From Staphylococcus kloosii (GTDB lineage: Bacteria; Bacillota; Bacilli; Staphylococcales; Staphylococcaceae): a stretch of 64,000 bases of DNA. This document shows, piece after piece, positions 28,458-36,586 of this stretch (the stretch's first letter is position 1; every line of letters begins with the position of its first letter). The notes below the pieces were generated by a model. The model saw only the letters and a program-made list of their open reading frames with translations, searched no databases and was not told the origin of the DNA. The stretch lies in the NCBI RefSeq assembly GCF_003019255.1, contig NZ_CP027846.1, positions 1,798,001 to 1,862,000 on the forward strand. Direction: 5' to 3'. A program made the translations under genes and the position numbers.

Positions 28458-28609
28458 AATTACACCTTCTTTAATAGTCTACAGCTTATATTCACAAACG
28501 ATATTATAACACTATATAGTCAAATAACCAGTAATTCTAATTCAAATTTACTTTAAATAGCTAATTAACACAAAAGCCACTACTTTATTAATTATTTGCC
28601 ACATAAAAA

Positions 28610-28631
28610 ATAAGCCTTTTACAAGGCTTAT
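28610..28631 (-). terminator. Terminator of the small gene at 28.7 kb
   Basis: Perfect 9-bp stem (ATAAGCCTT, 4-base loop) followed by TTTTTT on the minus strand, 18 bases beyond the stop codon at 28650. Confidence 0.85.
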
Positions 28632-28649
28632 CATATATTTCTAAACTGT

Positions 28650-28824
28650 TTACATTGTAGCTGCTGAATTCATGTTATTAAGTGTTTGTCTAAGATAATT
28701 CATGTCATGAGTTTGTATCGCTTTATTGAATTCCTTGAATTCAACATCATTGCTAAAGTTAATATGAGCACATGATAAACGATCTAAAACTTCCTTGTCT
28801 TCCATATCAAAAGCATCTTTCATA
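28650..28824 (-). pseudogene. Small protein gene (about 57 codons) with an apparent one-base insertion
   Basis: On the minus strand an ATG at 28824 follows GGGAGG by 10 bases and reads MKDAFDME. After eight codons the frame stops making sense and ends early. Shifting by one base, a long frame continues as DKEVLDRLSCAHINFSNDVE and on to NYLRQTLNNMNSAATM, stopping at 28650 directly before a strong terminator. The total, 175 bases, is one more than a multiple of three, and the likely extra base is in the AAA of GGAAAGAC near 28800. Alternatives: a sequencing error, a real frameshift, or initiation at an in-frame ATG at 28817 with a poorly placed ribosome site. The protein itself is not one I recognise. 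The rest of the 28458-29024 gap shows nothing else. Confidence 0.5.
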
Positions 28825-29024
28825 AATTATTAGCCTCCCTTTATGTGTTTGATTATATAACACATCTAGAAGTCATTCAAATATTTTCTGAAAAATCTAA
28901 CAATTCAAAGACTTTAAAAGCTTCGTTAATCGTTATAGCGACTAGCGATAAGAGAATTTTAAATTTTTTCTAATTTTTTTAAATCTAAGATAATTTAACT
29001 ATTAAAATTTTAATTTAGCTGTTT

Positions 29025-29702
29025 TTAATTCAATCTTTTTACCCTTAACTCACCTTCAACAACTTCAATTAACTCTTTATCTGTTTCCACGGAAATTGGT
29101 AGTATTTTAGCTAATTTATTTGAAAACAGCCATCTTCGATCAGTTTTTGTTAATAATAAGTAATTAGATTCATTATTATTGAAGATAAAATTCAAACTAT
29201 CTTCATCAATATAGTTAGCTATATTTCTAAAGTCATAATTTTTCAAAGTGGTCATTGATTGCTCTAAATTATCAATGACTAGTCCAATTTCACTAATGCC
29301 GAATATTTCTCGTACAGTAAAATGATTGGCTTGTGTCTTATTGCGATGTTCATTCCTCGCCATAAATTCCACTATATTGTATGCTGGATCATAAAAATAA
29401 AGCGACTTGGCATCAAATCCACTAAAATAAATTTCATTTTGCCCTTCTTCAGTTAATAAGTCAACACGTTCCTGTAGCCATACTTTAACTTCATTAAACA
29501 TTTCGGGAGGTATATCAAAAGCAAAGTGGTAGTATGGATTTTCAAGTGCTCCACTATATTTAACGATTAATTCACTACGGCCTACCGAAATTGAAAAATA
29601 GTCATTTGTATCTTGTTTTAACTCAAAACCTAAAAAATCGACATAAAAAGTTTTAACTTCTACTAATTTATTTGTATAAATAAGTACTTTATTTATTTTC
29701 AT
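29025..29702 (-). CDS. VOC-family (glyoxalase-fold) protein
   Basis: A 225-residue protein. Residues 1-115 form a vicinal-oxygen-chelate module (KVLIYTNKLVEVKTFYVDFLGFEL, YFYDPAYNIVEFMAR) like glyoxalase/bleomycin-resistance proteins. A second, weaker module follows (ISEIGLVIDNLEQSMTTL). Family members are metal-dependent enzymes or binding proteins of many kinds. The specific reaction cannot be deduced. AAGGAGG precedes the ATG. It appears monocistronic. Confidence 0.78.
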   Translation of the reverse strand: MKINKVLIYTNKLVEVKTFYVDFLGFELKQDTNDYFSISVGRSELIVKYSGALENPYYHFAFDIPPEMFNEVKVWLQERVDLLTEEGQNEIYFSGFDAKSLYFYDPAYNIVEFMARNEHRNKTQANHFTVREIFGISEIGLVIDNLEQSMTTLKNYDFRNIANYIDEDSLNFIFNNNESNYLLLTKTDRRWLFSNKLAKILPISVETDKELIEVVEGELRVKRLN

Positions 29703-29792
29703 AGCAAATACCTCCTTGCTAATTTTAGGGACTGTATTTTTTCTTACCTTAACATTTCTTATGTTTTAAAGCTTGTATATCTCATTATAAAA

Positions 29793-29827
29793 AAACTGAT
29801 ACTTACCTTATAAGTAAGTACCAGTTT
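29793..29827 (-). terminator. Terminator of the YneF gene
   Basis: Stem of 15 bp with one mismatch (AAACTG-TACTTACC arms, 5-base loop) with a T-run on the minus strand, 12 bases after the stop. Confidence 0.8.
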
Positions 29828-29838
29828 AAAATGACTTA

Positions 29839-30078
29839 TTATTTAGACTTTTTCATGTTACTGTCCATATTTTTATTCATCATTGTCATCATTTGATTAA
29901 TTTTCTTTTGAGATGGTTTTTGACCCATTTGCATCATCATCATACGTAACATTTCTTCATTAATTGGTGGGTTCTTTTTGAAGTAATCCATCATATACTT
30001 TCTTGCTAGGAAGAAGCCACCTACTAAACCTATGATTAGTGCTATTACGATTAAAATAACTGCTAACCAAATTGCCAT
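29839..30078 (-). CDS. UPF0154 family membrane protein YneF
   Basis: A 79-residue protein with one N-terminal transmembrane helix (AIWLAVILIVIALIIGLVGG) followed by the methionine-rich, lysine-rich family signature (KNPPINEEMLRMMMMQMG, QKPSQKKINQMMTMM). Highly conserved in Firmicutes, function unknown. I chose the ATG at 30078 because it has GGGTGA upstream and gives the family's standard start, rather than an upstream extension. B. subtilis yneF is also next to tkt, so the neighbourhood is conserved. Confidence 0.9.
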   Translation of the reverse strand: MAIWLAVILIVIALIIGLVGGFFLARKYMMDYFKKNPPINEEMLRMMMMQMGQKPSQKKINQMMTMMNKNMDSNMKKSK

Positions 30079-30240
30079 TGTTTCACCCACTTTCCTATCC
30101 TTATGCATTTTACTAAAATATATATTTTATTTCAAGGAAGTTTCGCCTCAAATATATTCAACCTTAAGTATTATATCAATTTTAATTTAGATTTGTAAAC
30201 ATACATTAGCTTAAGTATTAACAATTTATTATTAATGAAA

Positions 30241-30271
30241 AAAGACATAAGAGCCGCGCTCTTATGTCTTT
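30241..30271 (-). terminator. Terminator of tkt
   Basis: Stem of about 13 bp (AAAGACATAAGAGC, small loop) with a T-run on the minus strand, 26 bases after the tkt stop. Confidence 0.8.
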
Positions 30272-30296
30272 AATAATTTTAATTATAAGAGATTAA

Positions 30297-32285
30297 TTAA
30301 AATGTTTGGATTTGATTTAAAATATTTTCTTTAGTGAAACCATATTTTTCTACTACTAAGTCACCAGGAGCACTAGCACCAAATGTGTCGATACCGATAA
30401 CTTTACCTTCAGTACCTACATATTTATGCCATCCTAATGATGAAGCCATTTCGATAGCTACACGTTTAGTAATTGATGATGGAATAACTGATTCTTTATA
30501 TTCATCTGATTGTTGATCGAATGCGTGCCAGTTAGGCATAGATACAACACGTACACCCTTACCTTGTGCATCTAGATCTTTAGCTGCCTCTACAGCTAGG
30601 TTAACTTCTGAACCAGTTGCTAATAATAAGAATTCAGCATCTTTTTCAGATTCATATACAACATAAGCACCTTTACGTACGCCTTCTTCAACTACCTCTT
30701 TAGGTAAATCTAAAGCTGTTAAGTTTTGACGAGTTAATACTAATGATGTAGGTGTTTTTTCTGATTCTAATGCTACTTCCCAAGCTACACGAGTTTCGTT
30801 ACCATCAGCTGGACGAATAACGTTCATATTTGGAATAGCACGTAATCCAGCTAATTGTTCAACAGGTTCGTGTGTTGGACCATCTTCACCAACTGCAATT
30901 GAGTCGTGAGTGAAAATAAATGTTGAGTTAAGACCCATAATTGCTGATAATCTTAACGCAGGTTTTAGGTAGTCACTGAATACGAAGAATGTTGCACCAT
31001 ATGGATGTAATCCGCCGTGTGCAGCCATACCGTTAACAGCAGCTCCCATTGCAAATTCACGTACACCAAACCAAATGTTTTTGCCTTCAGGAGTTGTTGC
31101 ACTAAAGTCATTAGAATCTTTAACGTTTGATTTGTTTGAACCAGCTAAATCGGCTGAACCACCAAAGAATGAAGGAACAGTTTTACTGATTGCTTGGATA
31201 ACTTCACCAGAGTCAGCACGAGAAGCACCACTGTGGCCAGCTTCATATTCAGGTAAAGCATCTTGGTAATTTTCTGGTAATTTACCACTGATAGCTAGTT
31301 TGAATTCTTCGCCTAATTCTGGATATTTAGAAGCATATTCTTCAACTAACTTGTTCCATGCTTCTTCGTTTTCATTTGCACGTTTTAACATGTTTTCTTG
31401 GAAGATTTCGTAAACTTCTTCTGGAACATTAAAACGTTGTTCAGGATCTAAACCATAATTTTCAAGTGCAAGTTTTCTTTCGTCTTCACCTAAAGGAGCA
31501 CCATGTACACCATGTGTGCCTTCTTTATTTGGAGCACCAAAGCCGATAACTGTTTTTACTTCAATTATTGTTGGTGCATCTTGGCCTTTAGCTTTTTCGA
31601 TAGCTTTATCGATTTCATTTAAATCATTACCATCTTTAACTAAGATGTGGTTCCAACCATATGATTCAAAACGTTTTTTAACATCTTCAGAGAAGGCTTT
31701 ATTTAAATCGCCATCAAGTGAAATATCATTTGAATCATATAATACGATTAATTTGTCTAATTTATTATGACCAGCAAATGATGCTGCTTCATGAGAAATA
31801 CCTTCCATTAGGTCTCCATCTGAAGCAATTACATAAGTGTAATGGTCAACAACTTTAGCATCATCTTTATTGAATTTACCTGCTAAATGTTTTTCAGCTA
31901 AAGCTAAACCAACTGACATAGCTAAACCTTGTCCGAGTGGACCAGTAGTTACTTCTACGCCATCAGTATGTCTAAATTCAGGATGACCTGGTGTTTTAGA
32001 ACCCCATTGTCTAAATTGTTTTAATTCTTCTAGTTCTAAACTTCCTGATACATGTAATAAACTGTAAAGTAAAGCAGAACCATGACCTGCAGATAATACA
32101 AAGCGGTCTCTGTTAAAGTAATCTTTTGATTGGGGATTGAAATTCAAGTGGCGAGTCCATAAAGTATACGCCATTGGTGCTGCGCCCATAGGTAAACCTG
32201 GGTGTCCTGAGTTTGCTTGTTCAACAGCATCGATACTCAAAGCTCTAATAGTATCAACAGCTAATTGGTCTTTTTTATTAAACAT
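30297..32285 (-). CDS. tkt: Transketolase
   Basis: A 662-residue thiamine-diphosphate enzyme of the pentose phosphate pathway, moving two-carbon units between sugar phosphates. N-terminal ANSGHPGLPMGAAPMAY, the ThDP/Mg motif SDGDLMEGISHEAASFAGH, TGPLGQGL, and the pyrimidine-domain THDSIAVGEDGPTHEPVEQL are all intact. Full family length. AAGGAAG precedes the ATG. The position downstream of the lexA-sosA-YnzC block is the same as in Bacillus. Confidence 0.97.
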   Translation of the reverse strand: MFNKKDQLAVDTIRALSIDAVEQANSGHPGLPMGAAPMAYTLWTRHLNFNPQSKDYFNRDRFVLSAGHGSALLYSLLHVSGSLELEELKQFRQWGSKTPGHPEFRHTDGVEVTTGPLGQGLAMSVGLALAEKHLAGKFNKDDAKVVDHYTYVIASDGDLMEGISHEAASFAGHNKLDKLIVLYDSNDISLDGDLNKAFSEDVKKRFESYGWNHILVKDGNDLNEIDKAIEKAKGQDAPTIIEVKTVIGFGAPNKEGTHGVHGAPLGEDERKLALENYGLDPEQRFNVPEEVYEIFQENMLKRANENEEAWNKLVEEYASKYPELGEEFKLAISGKLPENYQDALPEYEAGHSGASRADSGEVIQAISKTVPSFFGGSADLAGSNKSNVKDSNDFSATTPEGKNIWFGVREFAMGAAVNGMAAHGGLHPYGATFFVFSDYLKPALRLSAIMGLNSTFIFTHDSIAVGEDGPTHEPVEQLAGLRAIPNMNVIRPADGNETRVAWEVALESEKTPTSLVLTRQNLTALDLPKEVVEEGVRKGAYVVYESEKDAEFLLLATGSEVNLAVEAAKDLDAQGKGVRVVSMPNWHAFDQQSDEYKESVIPSSITKRVAIEMASSLGWHKYVGTEGKVIGIDTFGASAPGDLVVEKYGFTKENILNQIQTF

Positions 32286-32363
32286 CTAAACGACTTCCTT
32301 TCTTAAGTAGCATAACACAATTACTATTATAACTTATTTATCTATTAATTTAAAAAAATAAGA

Positions 32364-32621
32364 TTAGTTTTTGTTATTATCTTGTTCAGTTTCATTTTTT
32401 TCATCTAATTTCTGTTTAACTTTATCAGGAGTAACATCATTACCCTCTGGATCAATGACTCTTGTATTTTCAATTTGTTGTTTGAAACCTTTTCTAAATG
32501 ATTGTAAATATGCTTCTCTAAGCTTTGATTGTTCTTTAGCTTCGGCTTCTGTTAAACCTGTTTCTTTTTTCTTTTTTGCTAATTCGTTAATTCTATCAAT
32601 ATCAACTTCTTTATTACTCAT
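32364..32621 (-). CDS. DUF896 (UPF0291, YnzC-type) protein
   Basis: An 85-residue charged protein with the DUF896 signature ELAKKKKETGLTEAEAKEQ, then LREAYLQSFRKGFKQQIENT and RVIDPEGNDVTP. The family forms a helical hairpin and has no known activity. In B. subtilis ynzC belongs to the SOS operon yneA-yneB-ynzC. Here it follows sosA, but a terminator intervenes and no yneB is present. The ATG at 32621 has GGAGG 6 bases upstream; longer in-frame versions start outside the conserved domain. Confidence 0.9.
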   Translation of the reverse strand: MSNKEVDIDRINELAKKKKETGLTEAEAKEQSKLREAYLQSFRKGFKQQIENTRVIDPEGNDVTPDKVKQKLDEKNETEQDNNKN

Positions 32622-32665
32622 AGCAATACCTCCATGCTTTGTTACTCTTAACAAATAGTACCAAA

Positions 32666-32699
32666 AAAGTGAACGAAACTAAATGTTTTCGCTCACTTT
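32666..32699 (-). terminator. Terminator of sosA
   Basis: Stem AAAGTGA-CGAAA with its complement, one mismatch, 8-base loop, followed by TTTTTT on the minus strand; 25 bases after the sosA stop. Confidence 0.8.
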
Positions 32700-32723
32700 A
32701 CTATTTCTGTCTATATTAGAATG

Positions 32724-32969
32724 TTATCGAATAATTGCAATTGTTTGGTTCGGTGTATGTTCGTCATTTTTGTCACTGTTTTCATCATCTTTTGCTTTGT
32801 TCGCTAACGTTCCCTTAGATTGATTTGTTATTTTATGGTCTGTCATTTCGTACGTTTGTTCTGATTTATTGTTAAAATCTACTGATAGCAAAAAGATTGT
32901 GCATAGTATCATAGTGGCTAAAAGTACGATTAAATAAGTTTTATATTGGTTTATATATTGTTTAGTCAT
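32724..32969 (-). CDS. sosA: SOS-induced cell division inhibitor SosA
   Basis: An 81-residue protein with a short cytoplasmic N-terminus, one transmembrane helix (YLIVLLATMILCTIFLLS, residues about 12-29) and a polar external tail ending in NQTIAIIR. This is the topology and size of staphylococcal SosA (77 residues in S. aureus), which blocks division after DNA damage and is removed by the protease CtpA. The key support is position: divergent from lexA behind shared LexA boxes. ATG at 32969 with AGGAG 8 bases upstream. It lacks the LysM domain of Bacillus YneA. Confidence 0.85.
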   Translation of the reverse strand: MTKQYINQYKTYLIVLLATMILCTIFLLSVDFNNKSEQTYEMTDHKITNQSKGTLANKAKDDENSDKNDEHTPNQTIAIIR

Positions 32970-32982
32970 TATCTCCACTCCT

Positions 32983-32996
32983 AGAACGTTTGTTTG
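32983..32996. promoter_or_regulatory. LexA box A, sosA-proximal
   Basis: AGAACGTTTGTTTG is an imperfect SOS box just upstream of the sosA ribosome site. It is the weakest of the three in this intergenic region. Confidence 0.55.
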
Positions 32997-33011
32997 TATT
33001 ATTAATTTATC

Positions 33012-33025
33012 AGAACGCTTGTTCT
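33012..33025. promoter_or_regulatory. LexA box B, middle of the sosA-lexA region
   Basis: AGAACGCTTGTTCT, symmetric halves GAAC and GTTC with the correct 4-base spacer. Confidence 0.75.
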
Positions 33026-33040
33026 ATGTCAACATAAAAA

Positions 33041-33080
33041 CGAACAAACGTTTGTAAAAGCATCAAAACCATGCTATAAT
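33041..33080 (+). promoter_or_regulatory. lexA promoter overlapped by LexA box C
   Basis: TTGTAA (33052-33057) and TATAAT (33075-33080) are 17 bases apart. The SOS box CGAACAAACGTTTG (33041-33054) overlaps the -35 element, the arrangement expected for autorepression. Confidence 0.85.
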
Positions 33081-33110
33081 TAAGACAAATTAATTTAGGG
33101 AGTGCCTATT

Positions 33111-33734
33111 ATGAGAGAATTAACTAAACGTCAAACAGAAATTTTCGACTATATTAAGCAAATCGTTCAATCTAAAGGATATCCACCTAGTGTTCGTGAA
33201 ATAGGAGAAGCCGTAGGTCTTGCTTCAAGTTCAACAGTTCATGGACATTTATCTAGATTAGAAGAAAAAGGTTACATTCGTCGTGATCCTACTAAGCCAC
33301 GTGCTATAGAAATTGTTTCTGAATTATTAGGAGAGCCTGTTAACACTGAAGAAACGATTCATGTACCTGTCATTGGTAAAGTAACTGCAGGTATTCCTAT
33401 TACCGCAGTAGAAAATGTGGAAGAGTATTTCCCTTTACCCGAACACTTCACGTCAACACATAATAGCGATATCTTTATTCTAAACGTTGTTGGAGATAGT
33501 ATGATTGAAGCTGGTATTTTAGATGGAGATAAAGTTATTGTCAGAAGTCAAACTATTGCCGAAAACGGAGATATTATTGTAGCTATGACAGAAGAAAATG
33601 AAGCTACAGTTAAAAGATTTTATAAAGAAAAAACACGTTATAGACTACAACCAGAAAATAGTACAATGGATCCTATATATTTAGATCAAGTAACAGTACT
33701 TGGTAAAGTTGTTGGCTTATTTAGAGAAATGTAA
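33111..33734 (+). CDS. lexA: SOS repressor LexA
   Basis: The 207-residue LexA repressor. Residues 1-65 form the winged helix (TKRQTEIFDYIKQ, GYPPSVREIGEAVGL, SSSTVHGHLSRLEEKGYI). The self-cleavage site is Ala93-Gly94 in GKVTAGIP. The catalytic dyad is Ser130 (VVGDSMIEAG) and Lys168 (ATVKRFY). RecA-stimulated cleavage lifts repression of the SOS genes seen across this window. ATG at 33111 with AGGGAG 8 bases upstream is preferred over the GTG at 33102, which overlaps that site. Own promoter and terminator. Confidence 0.98.
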   Translation: MRELTKRQTEIFDYIKQIVQSKGYPPSVREIGEAVGLASSSTVHGHLSRLEEKGYIRRDPTKPRAIEIVSELLGEPVNTEETIHVPVIGKVTAGIPITAVENVEEYFPLPEHFTSTHNSDIFILNVVGDSMIEAGILDGDKVIVRSQTIAENGDIIVAMTEENEATVKRFYKEKTRYRLQPENSTMDPIYLDQVTVLGKVVGLFREM

Positions 33735-33786
33735 TTTACACTAGACACTCTCATAAATTTAAATATCTTGTTATCTAAACAATAAA

Positions 33787-33820
33787 AATAAGCGATTGCG
33801 TATATACGCAATCGCTTATT
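33787..33820 (+). terminator. Terminator of lexA
   Basis: AT-flanked stem AATAAGCGATTGCGTA with its complement, followed by TTTTTT. It also covers the end of the short minus-strand frame at 33816-33887. Confidence 0.88.
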
Positions 33821-33887
33821 TTTTCTCTAAGACGTCTTTAATTCTTTCTAATATATCGTCTTTTTTCTTTTGCTTTTTAGTTTTCAT
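33816..33887 (-). CDS. Possible 23-residue basic peptide
   Basis: ATG at 33887, about 10 bases after AAGGATGAG, opens MKTKKQKKKDDILERIKDVLEK and ends inside the lexA terminator stem. The sequence is a lysine-rich amphipathic helix. It lies 52 bases past the CAP-protein gene on the same strand. The ribosome site is plausible, but the peptide is very short and I know of no family. Confidence 0.3.
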   Translation of the reverse strand: MKTKKQKKKDDILERIKDVLEKK

Positions 33888-33939
33888 AAGCATCTCATCC
33901 TTACAAAGTAAAGATACCCCGAAAAAGTTTTGCTAAACA

Positions 33940-34962
33940 TTAATTGGTATAATTTTCAGTCCAATATGGTTGTTTATCAGAATTGAATGCTACACCTACG
34001 CCAAGCTTATTGTAGGTCGGGCGCAAAATATTTTTTCGATGACCTAGTGAATTCATTAATCCTTCGTGTGCATATATGCTATCAACTTGACCGTAGGCTA
34101 AATTCTCTCCGGCTGCATTAAAATCAATGTTGTCTGACTTAAGTCTATCGAACGGTGAATTACCATTTAAGTCTGTATGATCAAAATAATTTTGCTTCGC
34201 CATATCTTTACTATGTTTTCGTGCAGTATTAGATATAGCGGCATTATAAGTTAAAGTTGATAAGTTATGTTGCACACGCTCAGCATTAACAAGGTCAAAA
34301 TTTTGTAGCTCGAAACTTTTTTGTAAATCATCTGATGGCGCTCCATATTGACTACGCAAACGATTTTCCATTTGATTACTTACCAATAATATTGATGTTA
34401 AATTATTATCATTGTGTTTGTCATAAAATGCTGTTGTATATATATTATGTTTTTTAAAGGTATCATATTCTTTATTATCAATTTCGTATAGTACGTTACC
34501 TTTACGCTTTTCAGTAATTGGTTTTCCTAACCGTTGACGCACTACATTTTTAGGAGAACCATATTTTATCTGAGATTGCGATGATATTACGTTTTGGTTC
34601 GTATATAAACCATTAACTTTATTATCAATGTAACTAACCATAACAAAATCATGATAGTCTTTTGTATGATAACTATACCATTTCGTACCGTATTCGTTCG
34701 TTGTTATCCTTTGTGCTTTACCTATTTTACTTTCAACCTGTGCTTTGGTCATATTCATTTGAATATTATTTAACGCAAATTCCTGCTTACTTGGAACTTT
34801 TAATTCATTATTAGCAGTATTGCTATTATTCGTCCAAGCATCTACTTTTGTTCTTGCTTGCTGTTGGATATGCGTCATAAAGTCAGGTTCTTTAATAGGT
34901 AAAACAATTATTAACCCTAGAAATAGAACAATATAAAATAATAGTTTTCGGATGTTTAACAC
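33940..34962 (-). CDS. CAP/SCP-domain protein with N-terminal membrane anchor
   Basis: A 340-residue protein. Residues 5-22 are a hydrophobic signal anchor (KLLFYIVLFLGLIIVLPI). A CAP-associated N-terminal domain spans about 65-205 (NNIQMNMTKAQVESKIGKAQ; YGSPKNVVRQRLGKP). The CAP domain spans about 220-340 with its conserved residues in ARKHSKDMAKQNYFDHTDL, NGNSPFDRL, GENLAYG and GHRKNILRP. Bacterial CAP proteins are secreted or cell-surface; their biochemical role is mostly unknown. The start appears to be GTG with a weak ribosome site. It lies 10 bases after guaC and may be co-transcribed with it. Confidence 0.85.
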   Translation of the reverse strand: MLNIRKLLFYIVLFLGLIIVLPIKEPDFMTHIQQQARTKVDAWTNNSNTANNELKVPSKQEFALNNIQMNMTKAQVESKIGKAQRITTNEYGTKWYSYHTKDYHDFVMVSYIDNKVNGLYTNQNVISSQSQIKYGSPKNVVRQRLGKPITEKRKGNVLYEIDNKEYDTFKKHNIYTTAFYDKHNDNNLTSILLVSNQMENRLRSQYGAPSDDLQKSFELQNFDLVNAERVQHNLSTLTYNAAISNTARKHSKDMAKQNYFDHTDLNGNSPFDRLKSDNIDFNAAGENLAYGQVDSIYAHEGLMNSLGHRKNILRPTYNKLGVGVAFNSDKQPYWTENYTN

Positions 34963-34972
34963 CTACTAAAAA

Positions 34973-35950
34973 TTAGTCTCTATCACCATTAAAAATAGAG
35001 TTACGTACAATGACATAATCTACTTTTCTTAATGAAGTTAAGTCTTTACCGCCTGCATATGAAATTGAACTTTGTAAATCTTGTTGCATCTCTACTAAAG
35101 TATCTTTTAAAGAACCTTTATGTTCAACAAACATTTTTTTACCTTCGACGTTTTTGTGTTCACCTTTTTGGAATTCAGAAGCACTTCCAAAGTATTCTTT
35201 GTATAGTTTTCCTTCTAATTCAACTGTTTCACCAGGTGACTCTTCGTGTGCAGCAAATAATGAGCCAACCATTACCATAGATGCTCCGAAACGTATAGAT
35301 TTCGCAATATCACCATGTGTTCTTATACCACCGTCAGCAATAATTGGCTTACGAGCAGCTTTACTGCAATGATTTAATGCTGATAATTGCCAACCACCAG
35401 TACCAAATCCTGTTTTAATTTTTGTAATACATACACGTCCAGGTCCAATACCAACTTTAGTAGCATCTGCGCCTGCATTTTCTAGCTCACGTACACCCTC
35501 AGGAGTACCAACATTACCTGCAATAACAAATGTATCTGGTATATGTTTTTTGATATGCTTGATCATATTAATTACTGAATCAGAATGACCATGCGCTATA
35601 TCAATTGTAATGTACTCTGGAATTACGTTTTCTGCTTTAAGTTGTTCAACAAAGCCAAATTCACGTTCTTTAACCCCAACTGAAATTGAAGCAAATAAAC
35701 CTTGTTCCTGCATTTTATTAATAAATGGAATTCGTGCATCTTCATCAAAACGGTGCATAATATAGAAATAATCGTTTTGAGCAAACCATTCAGCTAATGA
35801 TTCATTCATAACTGTTTGCATATTAGCTGGAACTACAGGCAACTTAAATGATTTAGGCCCAAATTGAATTGTAGTATCACATTCTGACCTACTATTTACT
35901 ATACATTTATTAGGTATAAGTTGGATATCTTCATAATCAAAAATTTTCAT
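34973..35950 (-). CDS. guaC: GMP reductase
   Basis: A 325-residue enzyme that reduces GMP to IMP with NADPH and returns guanine nucleotides to the purine pool. It has the IMPDH/GMPR barrel. The catalytic Cys174 is in GIGPGRVCITKIKTGFG, with ADGGIRTHGDIAKSIRFGA and the phosphate loop GSLFAAHEESPG following. The ATG at 35950 gives the family start MKIFDYEDIQLIPNK and length; an upstream extension to 36010 is unlikely. The upstream leader holds an AT-rich inverted repeat (36022-36053). Confidence 0.95.
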   Translation of the reverse strand: MKIFDYEDIQLIPNKCIVNSRSECDTTIQFGPKSFKLPVVPANMQTVMNESLAEWFAQNDYFYIMHRFDEDARIPFINKMQEQGLFASISVGVKEREFGFVEQLKAENVIPEYITIDIAHGHSDSVINMIKHIKKHIPDTFVIAGNVGTPEGVRELENAGADATKVGIGPGRVCITKIKTGFGTGGWQLSALNHCSKAARKPIIADGGIRTHGDIAKSIRFGASMVMVGSLFAAHEESPGETVELEGKLYKEYFGSASEFQKGEHKNVEGKKMFVEHKGSLKDTLVEMQQDLQSSISYAGGKDLTSLRKVDYVIVRNSIFNGDRD

Positions 35951-36021
35951 AATACATAAACCCCTAACATTTTTATTAAAACAACTATTTAATGGTAAGT
36001 TTTTCAGCAAATTAATGAACG

Positions 36022-36053
36022 AATCGTAATTTTAACTATTAAAAATAACGATT
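36022..36053. repeat. AT-rich inverted repeat between rpsN and guaC
   Basis: AATCGTAATTTTAA and its near-complement (one mismatch, one bulge) surround a short loop. There is no T-run on the minus strand, so this is more likely an operator or leader structure for guaC than the rpsN terminator. GAAC-containing sequences flank both sides. Confidence 0.45.
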
Positions 36054-36138
36054 TTTACGAACAATCAATTATGCTATCTAGTACCAATAGATAATATACA
36101 TTGTTTTATATCAAATGTAAACGGACTTTAGTTCGAAA

Positions 36139-36408
36139 TTACCAACTAGATTTTTTAACGCCGGGGATTTGACCTTTATGCGCATGTTCACGAAATGCAA
36201 TTCTAGACATTTCGAATTTTCTCAACACACCTCTAGGTCGGCCAGTCACCTTACAACGACGCGTTAAACGAGTTGGCGAAGAATCTCGTGGTAATTTACG
36301 TAATGCTTCATAATCACCTTTCGCTTTCAATTCTTTACGCAATTCATAATATTTATTAACGAGTGCTTCTCGCTTTTGCTCTTTTGCTATTTTAGATTTT
36401 TTTGCCAT
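36139..36408 (-). CDS. rpsN: 30S ribosomal protein S14, zinc-independent (C-minus) form
   Basis: An 89-residue S14. The long form (RDSSPTRLTRRCKVTGRPRG, FREHAHKGQIPGVKKSSW) has only one cysteine, so it lacks the two CxxC pairs of the zinc-ribbon S14. Such copies replace the zinc form during zinc starvation. A Zur-like box lies just upstream, and the divergent neighbour is another zinc-free ribosomal protein. Strong AAGGAGG ribosome site. Confidence 0.95.
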   Translation of the reverse strand: MAKKSKIAKEQKREALVNKYYELRKELKAKGDYEALRKLPRDSSPTRLTRRCKVTGRPRGVLRKFEMSRIAFREHAHKGQIPGVKKSSW

Positions 36409-36423
36409 TGTTTTCCTCCTTTC

Positions 36424-36445
36424 AAATCGTAATAGTTACGTTTTA
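36424..36445 (-). promoter_or_regulatory. Zur-like box before rpsN
   Basis: AAATCGTAAT-AG-TTACGTTTTA is an inverted repeat close to the staphylococcal Zur consensus (TAAATCGTAAT and its mirror). It lies directly upstream of the rpsN ribosome site. Confidence 0.7.
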
Positions 36446-36586
36446 ATATTATCATAAAATTTATATTTCGCAACTATGAAGTTTCAATCTATACATTATT
36501 ATTTTGAAAAATATCTTTATCTAATTGAGTTAACGCAATTTTTAAAATTGATTTATTGCGCTAAATAGCAGCTTATGATAAAATCT

